Source of the DNA: Caldicellulosiruptor naganoensis
Lineage (GTDB): Bacteria > Bacillota > Thermoanaerobacteria > Caldicellulosiruptorales > Caldicellulosiruptoraceae
Length of the DNA stretch: 64,000 nt
Reading direction: 5' to 3'
NCBI RefSeq assembly: GCF_026914285.1
Contig: NZ_CP113864.1
Span: 1,016,001 to 1,080,000, forward strand
In this document: piece by piece, positions 1 to 9,791 of the stretch
How the letters are laid out: the number at the start of each line of letters is the position of its first letter
Numbering within the stretch: position 1 is the stretch's first letter
Made by a program: the position numbers and the translations under genes
The notes under the pieces: generated by a model
Seen by the model: the letters and a program-made list of their open reading frames with translations, nothing else
What the model was told of the DNA's origin: nothing
Database searches by the model: none

Positions 1-896
1 TGGAAGAACCGTTTAAAACTTTTCCTGAGGGGTTTCCAGAGGAACTTATTAAAGAATTTGAGAGACAAATTGGCAGAAAAGTGCTGGGGAACAAAGTGGC
101 ATCTGGTACTGAAATAATAAAAGAGCTTGGAGAGCAGCATATGAAAACTGGCTACCCTATTGTGTATACCTCGGCAGATTCTGTATTTCAGATTGCTGCT
201 CATGAAGAGGTCATTCCTCTTGATGAGCTTTATAAAATATGCGAGATAGCAAGAAGAATGTTGGTTGGTAAATGGCTTGTTGCAAGGGTTATTGCACGAC
301 CTTTTGTTGGAAAAGACAGAAGTAGTTTTGTCAGAACATATAACAGAAAAGACTTTGCAGTTGAACCACCTTATGAGACACTGCTTGATAATATAAAAGA
401 GGCAGGACTTGAAGTTGTAGGTATTGGCAAGATTGAAGATATATTTGCAAAAAGAGGATTGAGCATAAGCATTCATACAGAGGGGAACATGGATGGGATT
501 GACAAAACCCTCAAGATGATGGATGAAGTAAAAGACGGGCTTATATTTACTAACCTTGTTGACTATGATATGCTCTATGGTCACAGAAATGACCCTCATG
601 GCTATGCAAAGGCTTTAATAGACTTTGACACAAGGCTTCCCGAAATCATGAAAAAGCTTAAAGAAGATGATATTTTGATAATCACTGCAGACCATGGTTG
701 TGACCCGACAACACCTTCAACAGATCATTCGCGTGAATATGTGCCAATTATTGTATATGGTCAGAATGTTAAAAAAGGACATGACCTTGGAACAAGAAAA
801 AGCTTTGCTGATATTGGTCAGACAATAGCAGAATATTTGAATATAAAACCTTTAAAGTTTGGAGAGAGTTTTTTAAAAGAAATTATGATAAAATAG
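1..896 (+). CDS. deoB: Phosphopentomutase, C-terminal part (cut by window edge)
   Basis: Interconverts ribose/deoxyribose 1-phosphate and 5-phosphate in nucleoside salvage. The open frame runs in from the left edge (codons in phase with base 3), so the N-terminus with the first metal ligands is missing; the GTG at 81 is internal. Alkaline-phosphatase-superfamily features visible are the [19 protein letters not shown] block near the C-terminus, which carries metal-binding Asp and His residues, and the cap-domain stretch with [15 protein letters not shown]. The purine nucleoside phosphorylase gene starts 17 bp downstream, so the two probably form one operon: the phosphorylase releases pentose 1-phosphate, which DeoB passes to the 5-phosphate. 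Confidence 0.95.
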   Translation, partial: EEPFKTFPEGFPEELIKEFERQIGRKVLGNKVASGTEIIKELGEQHMKTGYPIVYTSADSVFQIAAHEEVIPLDELYKICEIARRMLVGKWLVARVIARPFVGKDRSSFVRTYNRKDFAVEPPYETLLDNIKEAGLEVVGIGKIEDIFAKRGLSISIHTEGNMDGIDKTLKMMDEVKDGLIFTNLVDYDMLYGHRNDPHGYAKALIDFDTRLPEIMKKLKEDDILIITADHGCDPTTPSTDHSREYVPIIVYGQNVKKGHDLGTRKSFADIGQTIAEYLNIKPLKFGESFLKEIMIK

Positions 897-913
897 CTAT
901 TGAGGTGATTTTT

Positions 914-1732
914 ATGTCGTATTATGAGAAAGTAAAAGAAGCATCAGAGTTTATAAAAGGTAAGATTCCAAGTGTGCCAGAGGTTGCTATTATTCTGGGC
1001 AGTGGACTTGGCAACTTTGTTGAGGCAATGGAAGATAGAATTGAGATTAAATATTCAGAGATACCTCATTTTCCTGTGTCTACTGTCAAAGGACACAAGG
1101 GCAACTTGGTTTTTGGAATAGTAAAAGGAAGAAAGGTTTTAGCCTTTCAGGGAAGATTTCATCTTTATGAAGGGTATAAGGCTCAAGAGGTTGTAATTGG
1201 TGTGAGGGCAGCTGGACTTTTGGGCGTGAAAAACCTAATTGTTACAAACGCGGCAGGGGGAATTTCGCCTCTGCTTTCTCCTGGAGACTTGATGGTGATA
1301 AAAGACCATATAAATCTTTCAGGTGAAAATCCGGCAATTGGACCTGAAGCAGAGAGATTTGGTGAAAGATTTTTTGATATGACATATGCATATGACAGAG
1401 AAATGATTGAAAAAGCAAAAGATGTCTACAAAAAAAATAGAGTTGATTATAAAGAAGGTATATATGCATTTTTAAAAGGTCCTTCGTATGAAACGCCTTC
1501 GGAGATAAAGATGCTAAAAATTATTGGTGCAGATGCTGTTGGTATGTCAACAGTTTTGGAAGTTATTGCAGCACGACAAATGAATATGAGAGTATTTGGA
1601 GTTTCATGTATAACAAACATGGCAGCAGGGATTCTTGAAAAAAAACTTTCACATCAAGAGGTCATAGAAGTTACAAAGTTAGTTGAGGAAAAGTTTATAA
1701 AAATAATTAGGGATTTGATAGAGATTATTTAA
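914..1732 (+). CDS. punA: Purine nucleoside phosphorylase (trimeric class)
   Basis: Phosphorolysis of purine (deoxy)nucleosides to base and pentose 1-phosphate. The 272-residue length and motifs fit the trimeric PNP class: GSGLGNF phosphate loop near residue 30, NAAGGI near 112, the KGPSYETPSEIKML stretch, GADAVGMST and ITNMAAG. An in-frame GTG at 905 exists, but GAGGTG at 903-908 is well placed for the ATG at 914, which I chose. It follows deoB by 17 bp and is followed by a strong terminator, so it ends the transcript. Confidence 0.93.
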   Translation: MSYYEKVKEASEFIKGKIPSVPEVAIILGSGLGNFVEAMEDRIEIKYSEIPHFPVSTVKGHKGNLVFGIVKGRKVLAFQGRFHLYEGYKAQEVVIGVRAAGLLGVKNLIVTNAAGGISPLLSPGDLMVIKDHINLSGENPAIGPEAERFGERFFDMTYAYDREMIEKAKDVYKKNRVDYKEGIYAFLKGPSYETPSEIKMLKIIGADAVGMSTVLEVIAARQMNMRVFGVSCITNMAAGILEKKLSHQEVIEVTKLVEEKFIKIIRDLIEII

Positions 1733-1752
1733 ATAAAGAAAGGTAAATACTT

Positions 1753-1795
1753 AAAAATCCTACACTGCAAAGTTTTTGTGCAGTGTAGGATTTTT
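1753..1795 (+). terminator. Intrinsic terminator after the nucleoside operon
   Basis: A perfect 17-bp stem (arms 1753-1769 and 1779-1795) with a 9-nt loop; the right arm ends in five T. The left arm begins with five A, so it could also act on the other strand. Confidence 0.9.
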
Positions 1796-1869
1796 GTTTA
1801 TTATACAAAAAATTCGGGTAAAAATAAATTAGGAATATTATTTTTCCTGCGGGGAGGGAAAATTGCTGT

Positions 1870-2223
1870 ATGAAAAAAGTTTTAATAGTAGACGATGCAG
1901 CATTTGTAAGGTATTCTCTAAGACAGACATTAGAAAAATATGGGTTTGAAGTTGTGGGTGAAGCATGTGATGGGAAAAGCTGCATAAAACTTTTTCAGCA
2001 ACTCCATCCAGATATTGTAACTCTTGATATTACAATGCCTGAGATGAACGGTATAGAAGTTTTGAAAAAGATTATGGAGATTGACAAGAATGCAAAAGTT
2101 GTCATGATAACTGCTTTAGGACAAGAAGAAAAAGTAAAAGAGGCAGTATTAAATGGAGCAAAAGGGTTTATAGTAAAGCCATACAAAGAAGAACATTTGG
2201 TTAAGGTCTTGGCCTCTTTATAA
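1870..2223 (+). CDS. cheY: Chemotaxis response regulator CheY
   Basis: Single receiver domain, 117 residues with no output domain. Visible are the acidic pair D8-D9, the phosphoacceptor D53 in TLDITMPEMNG, the switch Thr in MITALGQ and the conserved Lys in IVKPYKE. It is the first gene of a four-gene chemotaxis operon, 20 bp before cheA, and would be phosphorylated by CheA to control the flagellar motor. GGGAGG at 1852-1857 lies about 12 nt before the ATG, and no better start is available. Confidence 0.93.
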   Translation: MKKVLIVDDAAFVRYSLRQTLEKYGFEVVGEACDGKSCIKLFQQLHPDIVTLDITMPEMNGIEVLKKIMEIDKNAKVVMITALGQEEKVKEAVLNGAKGFIVKPYKEEHLVKVLASL

Positions 2224-2243
2224 AAGGATGAGAAGGTGAGACT

Positions 2244-4145
2244 GTGAATGAAGTACAAAAAGACCCCATGTTTGAGGTATTTATGAGCGAAGCAAAAGAG
2301 ATAGTAAATTCACTTGAGAGGATTTTTATCGAACTCAAAGAAGGAAACAGAAACTTTGATGTAGCAGTAACAGAAGCTCTAAGATTTTTCCATACATTAA
2401 AAGGTTCTTCAGCGATGATGGGGTTTGACAACATATCTAAGGTTTGTCACAGAGTTGAAGACATCTTTGTTTGTATGAGAGATGAAGGTAAACAACCAAT
2501 AAACCTTGATAATTTTATTTTAGACATGTTGAAGTTAGTTGACTTTTTAACCATTCAGATAAATCGTATAGAAAACTTGCAGCAGCCTCAAGATGCAGAA
2601 AATATCGAAGAGGTTTTCGAAAAGATTGAAATGAGTTTAGCAGAAAATGGTAAGGCGCAAACCGAAAGCGAGAAAAGATATCACATAAGGTTGCTTTTTG
2701 AAGAAGGCTGGGAAATGGAGAATTTGAGGGCCTTTCTAATTGTCCAAAATTTGAAACAGTATGTCAAAGTATTAGAATACCTGCCTTCTGATATTGAGGT
2801 TAATATGGCATCTTCAGAAAAAATCAAAAAAGATGGTTTTTTTATTTCAATTGAAACTTTACTTAAAAAGGAAGATATAGTTAAACTTTTTGAAAACTTT
2901 GCATGGGTAAAAGATATTAAAATTGAAGAAGTATCAGAAAAAGCTTCTTTAACAAAAGAGATAAGTTCATGGCAGAATGCTGTACAATCTACTCATAAAC
3001 TGATAAATGTTAATATTGAAAAAGTTGATAAGCTAATAGACCTCATTGGCGAAGTGGTAATAACTTTTTCAATGATTGTGCAACACCAAGAAATAAAAAC
3101 TGATGAGAATAGCAGTTTCAAAAATTTAACGCTTCAGATGTCAAAGCTAATAAGAGAACTTCAAGAAGTTGCAATGTCGATGCGTATGCTACCGCTTTCT
3201 TCAACATTTCAAAGGCTAAAAAGGACCGTTATTGAGATGTCTGCAAAACTTCAAAAACCAGTTGATGTTCATATCACCGGTGAGGAAACTGAGCTTGACA
3301 AAGTTTTGATAGAACACTTAACAGATCCACTGATTCATATAATTAGAAATGCTGTAGATCATGGAATAGAAGACAAAGAAGAAAGATTAAAAAAAGGCAA
3401 AAATATAACTGGTAATGTATATATAAGTGCTAAAAATAGCGGGTCTGAAGTGGTTATTAGCATTGAGGATGATGGTAGAGGTCTTGATAAAGAGAAAATA
3501 TTACAAAGAGCTTTAGAAAGAGGTATTATAAACTCACCTGATGATATTGGAGAAGATGAAATTTTTGAATTAATATTTCAGCCAGGATTTTCTACTAAAG
3601 AAGAAGCTACAGAATATTCAGGAAGAGGTGTGGGTCTTGACATTGTTAAAAATAGCATTCAAAAAATTGGGGGAAGAATTTTTGTTGAGTCTGAAAAGGA
3701 CAGAGGTACAAGATTTACAATTAGAATCCCTCTCACTTTAGCAATAATTGATGGAATGTTAATTGATGTTGACGGCAATGTTTTTGTTGTACCATTGAGC
3801 TCAATAGTAGAGACATTTAAACTTGAAAAGCAGCAGATAGTATTGGAAAACGAAGTTCCGTTTGTGTACAGAAGAGGCACATGTTTTAGTGTAATTGATT
3901 TGAACAAGATTTTTTATGGAAATGATATACGTAATAAAGAAAAAACATATTATTTAGGAATACTTATTACGAATGGTGAAAAAAATGGTATTTTGCTTGT
4001 TGACAATATGATTTCGCAACAACAGATAGTTATAAAAACTCTGCCTGCTATTTTAAAGCAGGTAAGAGGCATTTCAGGATGTACACTCCTTGGAAGTGGG
4101 AATATAGCATTTATTTTGGATATTGATGCTTTACTTGAAAGGTAG
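2244..4145 (+). CDS. cheA: Chemotaxis histidine kinase CheA
   Basis: Receptor-coupled kinase that phosphorylates CheY. Domain order over 633 residues: HPt with phosphoacceptor H50 in FFHTLKGSS; a divergent linker/P2 region around 130-230; P3 dimerisation helices around 250-320; a HATPase with N-box IIRNAVDHGIED, G1 DDGRGLD and G2 GRGVGLDIVKN; and a C-terminal CheW-like P5 domain from about 500. The GTG start is preceded by GAAGGTGAG. The stop at 4143-4145 overlaps the ribosome-binding site of cheW, suggesting translational coupling. Confidence 0.95.
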   Translation: MNEVQKDPMFEVFMSEAKEIVNSLERIFIELKEGNRNFDVAVTEALRFFHTLKGSSAMMGFDNISKVCHRVEDIFVCMRDEGKQPINLDNFILDMLKLVDFLTIQINRIENLQQPQDAENIEEVFEKIEMSLAENGKAQTESEKRYHIRLLFEEGWEMENLRAFLIVQNLKQYVKVLEYLPSDIEVNMASSEKIKKDGFFISIETLLKKEDIVKLFENFAWVKDIKIEEVSEKASLTKEISSWQNAVQSTHKLINVNIEKVDKLIDLIGEVVITFSMIVQHQEIKTDENSSFKNLTLQMSKLIRELQEVAMSMRMLPLSSTFQRLKRTVIEMSAKLQKPVDVHITGEETELDKVLIEHLTDPLIHIIRNAVDHGIEDKEERLKKGKNITGNVYISAKNSGSEVVISIEDDGRGLDKEKILQRALERGIINSPDDIGEDEIFELIFQPGFSTKEEATEYSGRGVGLDIVKNSIQKIGGRIFVESEKDRGTRFTIRIPLTLAIIDGMLIDVDGNVFVVPLSSIVETFKLEKQQIVLENEVPFVYRRGTCFSVIDLNKIFYGNDIRNKEKTYYLGILITNGEKNGILLVDNMISQQQIVIKTLPAILKQVRGISGCTLLGSGNIAFILDIDALLER

Positions 4146-4154
4146 GTGAGAAAA

Positions 4155-4637
4155 ATGCAAGAAGAATTGTTAAGTAATAAAGTAGCTGAGTTTGAAGAAA
4201 CTATGAAAGATATGTATCTTATATTCAAAGTAGATGACCAGTTATATGGGATAGAGATTAAGTATGTCATAGAGATTATAGGACTTATACCCATAACCTA
4301 TGTGCCAAATCAAGAGGAATATGTTAAAGGAATAATTAATTTGAGGGGGAAAATCATTCCTGTGATAGACGCAAGAATGAGACTTTCCAAACCACAAAAA
4401 GAATATAACGAAAGGACCTGTGTAATTGTTATAAGTATAGATGATTTTTTAGCTGGTATTATTGTTGACCATGTGAGCGAGGTTGCTGTGATAAATAAGG
4501 ACCAAATTAGTCCTTTGCCACCCACATATGAGAAAATAGACGAAAGGTTTTTTAGAGGTGTTGCAAACTTAAACGAAAGACTTGTGTTGATAATTGATTG
4601 TGAAACTTTTGTTAAGCCGGATAGGATAAATCTTTAA
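4155..4637 (+). CDS. cheW: Chemotaxis adaptor CheW
   Basis: Couples the chemoreceptor to CheA. About 160 residues forming one CheW-like beta-barrel domain, with YGIEIKYVIEIIG, the YVKGIINLRGKIIPVID core and a C-terminal VANLNERLVLIIDCE. A GTG at 4146 is in frame, but AGGTGAG at 4144-4150 serves the ATG at 4155. It sits between cheA and a transducer gene in the same operon. Confidence 0.93.
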   Translation: MQEELLSNKVAEFEETMKDMYLIFKVDDQLYGIEIKYVIEIIGLIPITYVPNQEEYVKGIINLRGKIIPVIDARMRLSKPQKEYNERTCVIVISIDDFLAGIIVDHVSEVAVINKDQISPLPPTYEKIDERFFRGVANLNERLVLIIDCETFVKPDRINL

Positions 4638-4667
4638 AAATCTAATATGAAAGGGGATAAATGGTTT

Positions 4668-6218
4668 ATGAGGTTATTTAGAAATCTTAAGATTTCTACA
4701 AAGATTTTAGCGGGGTTTGGAATAGTTTTAATTTTGATACTTTTAATGGGTACAATTGCTGTTACAAATATCAACAGAATAAACAATGCATATAAAGAGG
4801 TTTATCAAGCTAATGTGAAGGCATTTATTGCAATTGGCAATGTGCTTGGAGGTTTTGAACGACAGCGTATAAACTATAGAAATATTTTACTTGCGAGAAA
4901 TTCTGCAGAGATGAATACGTATCTTCAAAAAACTAATGAGATAAAAAATTTTTATAAAACAAATCTTGAAGAATTTTCAAGATTGATAAATGAAGAGGAC
5001 ATAAAAAAAGAATATCAAAAGTTGATTTCTTTATTTGGTGAATACGAGAGTCTAACAAATCAGATAGTTGAACTTGCAAAAAGTGATAAAAAAGCAGCAA
5101 TTGACCTTATGTTCAAGCCAAGTTCAGCCCAGCTTGTGACTGAAGTTCAAAACTCAATTAATACCCTCTATGATCTTGAAAAAAAATACATCGAAGAGTC
5201 AAACCTTCAAAATGATGCCCTTGCAAGAAGTACAGTAACATCAATGATAATAATAATTATTCTGTGCATAGCAATATCTCTCTTTTTAGGACTGATTATT
5301 TCTTCAGCTATCAGCAGACCACTTTCTAAAATGGTTTTTGCTGCCCAGAAAATTGCAGATGGAGATTTAACAGTTGATATAAGTGTTGATTCAAAAGATG
5401 AGGTTGGGATTTTGTCAGAAGCTTTTTCTAAGATGGTAGAATCATTATCTCAGCTTATCTTTTCAGTAAAATCATCTGCAGAACAGGTTGCACTTGGTGC
5501 AAAACAGCTTGCGGATGCAAGTCAAAGTCTTGCTCAGGGTGCAACTGACCAGGCAAGCTCTATCGAGGTGCTAAATGCTTCAATAGAAGAGGTATCTGCT
5601 CAAACAAAACAGAATAGCAAAAACGTAGAAGAAGCAACTAATTTTGCTAACCAGATTAGGGATGATGCAAAAATAGGTATGCAGCAAATGGAAGAAATGA
5701 TGAAGGCTATGGAAGAAATTAATACTGCTTCGTCCAATATATCAAAAATAATTAAGACAATAGATGAAATTGCTTTTCAGACAAATATATTAGCGCTCAA
5801 CGCTGCAGTTGAAGCAGCCAGGGCAGGAAGCTATGGGAAAGGATTTGCGGTTGTGGCTGAAGAGGTGCGAAATTTGGCCACCAGAAGTGCAAATGCAGCA
5901 AAAGAAACAAGCAGCCTTATTGAATCTACAATCAAAAAGATTGAGGTGGGAAACAGTATTGCGAAACAAACATACACCTCGTTAGATAGGATTACAAAGA
6001 ACATCGATAAAATGGCCATGATCATGAATGATATAATGTATTCTTCAAAAGAACAATCTGAAGCAATAGCTCAGATTACAGAGGGAATAAACCAAGTTGC
6101 CAATGTTGTGCAGAGTAATTCAGCCAACTCTCAAGAGACAGCTGCTGCTTCAGAAGAACTTTACAGTCAAGCAGACACTCTTAAAAACCTTGTTGAAAGA
6201 TTTAAAACAAGAAGCTGA
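4668..6218 (+). CDS. Methyl-accepting chemotaxis protein
   Basis: Membrane chemoreceptor of 516 residues. It has a short N-terminal cytoplasmic segment, a first transmembrane helix near residues 11-28, a helical extracellular sensor of about 150 residues (four-helix-bundle style), a second helix near 185-207, a HAMP domain, and a cytoplasmic signalling coiled coil whose hairpin tip carries the invariant [15 protein letters not shown]. An in-frame ATG at 4647 lies upstream; I prefer 4668 because GAAAGGGG at 4650-4656 precedes it, though the spacing is long. Last gene of the che operon. Confidence 0.93.
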   Translation: MRLFRNLKISTKILAGFGIVLILILLMGTIAVTNINRINNAYKEVYQANVKAFIAIGNVLGGFERQRINYRNILLARNSAEMNTYLQKTNEIKNFYKTNLEEFSRLINEEDIKKEYQKLISLFGEYESLTNQIVELAKSDKKAAIDLMFKPSSAQLVTEVQNSINTLYDLEKKYIEESNLQNDALARSTVTSMIIIIILCIAISLFLGLIISSAISRPLSKMVFAAQKIADGDLTVDISVDSKDEVGILSEAFSKMVESLSQLIFSVKSSAEQVALGAKQLADASQSLAQGATDQASSIEVLNASIEEVSAQTKQNSKNVEEATNFANQIRDDAKIGMQQMEEMMKAMEEINTASSNISKIIKTIDEIAFQTNILALNAAVEAARAGSYGKGFAVVAEEVRNLATRSANAAKETSSLIESTIKKIEVGNSIAKQTYTSLDRITKNIDKMAMIMNDIMYSSKEQSEAIAQITEGINQVANVVQSNSANSQETAAASEELYSQADTLKNLVERFKTRS

Positions 6219-6240
6219 AAAAAATCATAAAAAGCTAGTT

Positions 6241-6266
6241 GGGGCTGGGGGAAACCAGCTCCTTTT
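6241..6266 (+). terminator. Terminator of the chemotaxis operon
   Basis: GGGGCTGG (6241-6248) pairs with CCAGCTCC (6255-6262) including one G-U pair, followed by TTTT. It stands 22 bp after the MCP stop. Confidence 0.8.
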
Positions 6267-6448
6267 ATTTTTGTATCGATACAGTTTTAGCTTAAAAATT
6301 TGATTTTTCTTGACTTTGTCAGTTAGGAGGAGTTTTTGAGCTAACAAAAAATAACAAAGTCTTAATTTATGCGGGTTTTGAGAATAGAAAAATAAAAAAT
6401 TTTAAAAATTGTAGTGGCAAATTATAGTCTGAAATATGCTATAAATAC

Positions 6449-6477
6449 TTGACATTTTGAATATTTTGTGGTACAAT
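6449..6477 (+). promoter_or_regulatory. Transposase promoter inside IS copy 1
   Basis: TTGACA (6449-6454), 17-bp spacer, TACAAT (6472-6477): a near-consensus sigma-A promoter 30 bp before the transposase ATG. The same arrangement is present in copy 3. Confidence 0.75.
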
Positions 6478-6506
6478 TACTCAAAATACCTTTGAGGAGT
6501 TACCAT

Positions 6507-8210
6507 ATGTTTGTCAAAATAACTAATGCTGGCGGTTACCAGTATGTTAGATTAGTCGAAAACTATCGTGAAAATGGCAAGGTAAAACAAAGAGTGTTAT
6601 TTAATTTTGGTAGACTTGATCTTCTCAAAAGTGATCCTGCTTTTAAAAACATTGTAAAAAAACTATCCGACATTGTTGAAAAAACAACTACTGGAAATAC
6701 AAAAGCTGTTACTATTGAATCTGAAGAGGATGTATCGGATGCAGTTATAAAAAATTGGGGATACATTGTATTCAGAAAGTTATGGGAAGAACTTGAAATA
6801 GATAAGTTTTCAAAAGAGAAAGCAACAAAAGGGAGAAAGATAAAATTTGATGTAGACAAAGTAAGTTTTTTAATGACCATACAGAGATTGATAGAACCTA
6901 TGAGCAAACTAAGAACTTATCATCAGAGAAATAAATATTTTGGATTTGAAGAGGATATAGATTTAAATCAGTTGTACAGGTGTTTAGATTTTCTTGACAG
7001 TATAAAAGAAGATTTAGAGACGTATCTGTATCAGAAAAATAGGGATTTATTTAAGATGGTAGTTGATGTAGTTTTTTATGACGTGACGACAATATACTTT
7101 GAGAGTTGTAGAGCCGATGAACTTAAAAATTTTGGTTTTAGCAAAGACAACAAGATAAATGAAGTACAGGTTGTGTTAGGGCTTTTGGTAGACAAAGAAG
7201 GCAGGCCGATAGGTTATGAACTTTTTCCTGGCAATACAATAGATAGCAAAACAATGGTAAAGATACTGAGGAAACTGAAAGAAAAATTTAGTATAGATAA
7301 GATAGTGATAGTAGCAGACAAAGGGCTCAACAGCAGATTAAATTTAAAGATGATAAAAGAAGCGGGATACGATTATATAGTAGCAAGCAGATTAAAGAAT
7401 GCAAGTAAAGAAATTTTAGATGAAGTATTTGAGCAAGAAGGATATAAAAGGCTTGATGGAAAAAGTTGTTTGAATGCTGAAGAAATTTATGGAGATGAAT
7501 TCAAATATAAGGTATTGGAAAGAACAAATGTTATCAAGGATGAAGAGTGTAAAGAGTTTAAAATAGAAGAGAGACTGATAATAACCTATTCAAGCAAGAG
7601 AGCTAAGAAAGACAAAGAAGACAGAGAGAGATTGGTATCAAAAGCCAAAGAGCTTTTAGAGAACAAAGGAAGTATAACAGCCTTAGAGAAAAAAGGTGCG
7701 AGGAAATATTTGAAGAAGAAATCAAAGTCAGAAGAATATGTATTGGATGAGGAAGCGATAAAACGAGATGAGAAGTTTGACGGTTACTATGCAATACAAA
7801 CGAGCAAAAAGGATATGGATGTAGAAGAAGTTTTAGGAGCATATCACGATTTATGGAAGATAGAACAGTCTTTCAGAGTAATGAAAAGCTGTTTAGAAGT
7901 ACGACCGATATATCACTTTACAGAAAGCAGAATAAAAGGACATTTTGTGATATGTTTTTTGGCATTTTTATTACAGAGGACATTGGAATATATTTTGAGG
8001 AAAAAAGGTAAAGGAATAAGTAGTGAAGGGATAATGGAAGCAATAGATTCAATGAATTTTATTGAAATAGAGATAAAAGGGAAGAAATATTTGATAAAGC
8101 AAAGGACAGAAGGAGGAGCTGGAGATATACTGAATGTGATGAAGATAAAGGGGCCAAAAAATTTCATCACATATGAGGAAGGCTTAGAATTTATTGGTAT
8201 TAGCAAATGA
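6507..8210 (+). CDS. IS1634-family (IS4-superfamily) DDE transposase, copy 1
   Basis: Transposase of 567 residues. The N-terminus (FVKITNAGGYQYVRLVENYR, then GKVKQRVLFNFGRLD) is characteristic of IS1634-type transposases. Probable catalytic residues are D192 in FYDVTTIYFE, D271 in IVADKGLNSR and E453 in the YHDLWKIEQSFRVMK signature. The frame is open from 6468, but GAGGAG precedes the ATG at 6507. It differs from copy 3 at only about ten residues and from copy 2 at more, so copies 1 and 3 are the closer pair. Intact and probably functional. Confidence 0.9.
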   Translation: MFVKITNAGGYQYVRLVENYRENGKVKQRVLFNFGRLDLLKSDPAFKNIVKKLSDIVEKTTTGNTKAVTIESEEDVSDAVIKNWGYIVFRKLWEELEIDKFSKEKATKGRKIKFDVDKVSFLMTIQRLIEPMSKLRTYHQRNKYFGFEEDIDLNQLYRCLDFLDSIKEDLETYLYQKNRDLFKMVVDVVFYDVTTIYFESCRADELKNFGFSKDNKINEVQVVLGLLVDKEGRPIGYELFPGNTIDSKTMVKILRKLKEKFSIDKIVIVADKGLNSRLNLKMIKEAGYDYIVASRLKNASKEILDEVFEQEGYKRLDGKSCLNAEEIYGDEFKYKVLERTNVIKDEECKEFKIEERLIITYSSKRAKKDKEDRERLVSKAKELLENKGSITALEKKGARKYLKKKSKSEEYVLDEEAIKRDEKFDGYYAIQTSKKDMDVEEVLGAYHDLWKIEQSFRVMKSCLEVRPIYHFTESRIKGHFVICFLAFLLQRTLEYILRKKGKGISSEGIMEAIDSMNFIEIEIKGKKYLIKQRTEGGAGDILNVMKIKGPKNFITYEEGLEFIGISK

Positions 8211-8398
8211 TGTAGTGACAAAATTGAGGTCCATATTTTGTCAATCCCAGTCCCCCCAAGCTTTTTGAGTTTCAAACTGACAAAGTCAAGAGTATTTTAT
8301 TTATTGCATCGATACAGTCAATAGTCAATGTTTTGCTTTTTATTTTTTTTAAATGTAAAATTGTTGTGAAAAAAATTTTTAAATGCTGAGGTGAAAGT

Positions 8399-8953
8399 AT
8401 GGGCAGAAATACTAAGTTTTGGATATTTGCAGGGTTACTTGCTGCAGCTGTTTTTGTTTTGACATTTGCAATTAAAATACCACTTTTAACAGGATACTTT
8501 AATATTGGTGATGTTATCATTATGATCGCATCCATTTTATTTGGTAAAGGCATTGGATTTTTGGCTGGTTCTTTTGGATCTGCTTTGGCAGATTTAGCAG
8601 CTGGGTATCTTATCTATGCTCCTTTTACATTTATTATTAAAGGTTTGGAAGGCTATTTTTGTGGTCTTATATTTGAAAAATTAGGAAAAGATAAAAAACA
8701 AAATCTTGGTTTTATTATTTCAAGCGTGGTTAGTGGCATTTGGATGGCAGTGGGATATTTTTTAGCAGAAGGTTTTGTGTTAAAATATCTTTCATCAGCA
8801 TTAAATGTTAATAGAGACCTTCAGTTTGGTTTCAAAACTGCCCTTGTAAATTTTCCGTTTAATTTGCTTCAGGGAATTTTGTCTGCTGTAGTTGCTGTAA
8901 TATTGATTGTTCCGCTTTATAAGAATAAATTTATTGGGAAGATGAGAGTTTGA
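8399..8953 (+). CDS. ECF transporter S component (membrane substrate-binding subunit)
   Basis: 184-residue hydrophobic protein with about six predicted membrane helices, including an N-terminal helix near residues 8-28, an IGDVIIMIASILFGKGIGFL loop/helix and a GSFGSALADL motif. These fit PF07155-type S components of energy-coupling-factor vitamin transporters; the substrate cannot be read from sequence. No EcfA/EcfT genes are adjacent, so it would share a module encoded elsewhere. GAGGTGA precedes the ATG. Its stop overlaps the TTG start of the next gene by 4 bp. IS copy 1 ends 108 bp upstream and may have altered its promoter region. Confidence 0.8.
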   Translation: MGRNTKFWIFAGLLAAAVFVLTFAIKIPLLTGYFNIGDVIIMIASILFGKGIGFLAGSFGSALADLAAGYLIYAPFTFIIKGLEGYFCGLIFEKLGKDKKQNLGFIISSVVSGIWMAVGYFLAEGFVLKYLSSALNVNRDLQFGFKTALVNFPFNLLQGILSAVVAVILIVPLYKNKFIGKMRV

Positions 8954-9702
8954 GATATTTAAAATTTCCTCATCTGCCAAGCAGTAAAGTAACCCATGTT
9001 TTGCTTGATAAAAGAGCATATAATAAGACAGTCTACTTATTAGAAGACTCTAAGATAAATATAATCTTTTGCGAGAAGTCAGATGATGTATATGATGCTA
9101 TATCTTCTCATCCGGATATATTTTATTTTCATTATGAAAATAATTTGATTTTTGCCGCTCCCAACTCACCAGAAAAAACCACTCGAGAACTTTGTAAGCT
9201 GGGGTTCAATATAATATTTGGTGAGAAAAATGTATCTGAGAAGTATCCTGAGGACATTGGATATAATTTGGCAAGAATTGGGGAGTATGTCTTTCACAAT
9301 TTTGAATTTACTGATAGAATTATCTTGAGACACATTGAAAAGGATAATCTCAAAAAAATACAAATAAATCAGGGGTATGCAAAATGCTCAATATTAATTG
9401 TAAATCAAAGCGCTATTATTACCTCAGACAAGAAAATTTATAGAAAAGCACTTGGGCAAGGCATTGATGCACTTTTGATAGTACCCGGGTTTATAAAGTT
9501 AGAAGGTTTAAACTACGGTTTTATTGGTGGTTGTGGTGGGCTGATTGACAGAGATGTCTTAGTTTTTAACGGCGATATAGCAAAGCACCCAGATTATGAA
9601 AAAATAAAAGAGTTTCTAAAAAAGCATAAAGTTGAGTATTTGTGTGCAGAAGGTTTTGAGCTTTCAGATATAGGTTCAATCATTCCTTTGTGTCAGCAGT
9701 AA
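8950..9702 (+). CDS. Pentein (GME)-fold protein of unknown function, DUF6873-like
   Basis: 250 residues. The order of motifs (HPDIFYFHYENNLIFAA, GQGIDALLIVPGFIKLEG, then GFIGGCGGLI followed by VFNGDIAKHPDY) resembles the guanidino-modifying/pentein fold, with the Cys of GGCGG as the most obvious catalytic candidate. I assign the fold from pattern memory; the reaction is unknown. It starts with TTG, overlapping the ECF S-component stop by 4 bp (TTGA), so the two are translationally coupled. A link to the transported metabolite is an inference from that coupling only. Confidence 0.6.
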   Translation: MRYLKFPHLPSSKVTHVLLDKRAYNKTVYLLEDSKINIIFCEKSDDVYDAISSHPDIFYFHYENNLIFAAPNSPEKTTRELCKLGFNIIFGEKNVSEKYPEDIGYNLARIGEYVFHNFEFTDRIILRHIEKDNLKKIQINQGYAKCSILIVNQSAIITSDKKIYRKALGQGIDALLIVPGFIKLEGLNYGFIGGCGGLIDRDVLVFNGDIAKHPDYEKIKEFLKKHKVEYLCAEGFELSDIGSIIPLCQQ

Positions 9703-9791
9703 AAAAAGAGCATACTTAAAAAAGTGTTTTGGGGGTATATTTATTATAGTTCCTTTTCTCAGAGAATATTTTTAGCTGGGATGTGACAGAT

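Larger units (their letters stand above)
6309..8290 (+). mobile_element. IS1634-like insertion sequence, copy 1
   Basis: A 1982-bp element bounded by perfect 16-bp inverted repeats CTTGACTTTGTCAGTT / AACTGACAAAGTCAAG. It carries one transposase gene (6507-8210). Copies of exactly the same length lie at 49254-51235 and 54233-56214. Unlike those, this copy has no exact flanking direct repeat, which suggests recombination between copies or loss of the duplication. It sits between the MCP terminator and the ECF S-component gene, transcribed toward the latter. Confidence 0.95.

Noticed and set aside
6097..6303. Open frame across the MCP 3' end
   Set aside because: Overlaps the MCP gene in another frame and runs through its terminator.
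7603..8275. Antisense open frames inside IS copies (also near 50223-50981 and 55527-56199)
   Set aside because: They mirror the transposase gene on the other strand, lack ribosome-binding sites and recur only because the IS recurs.
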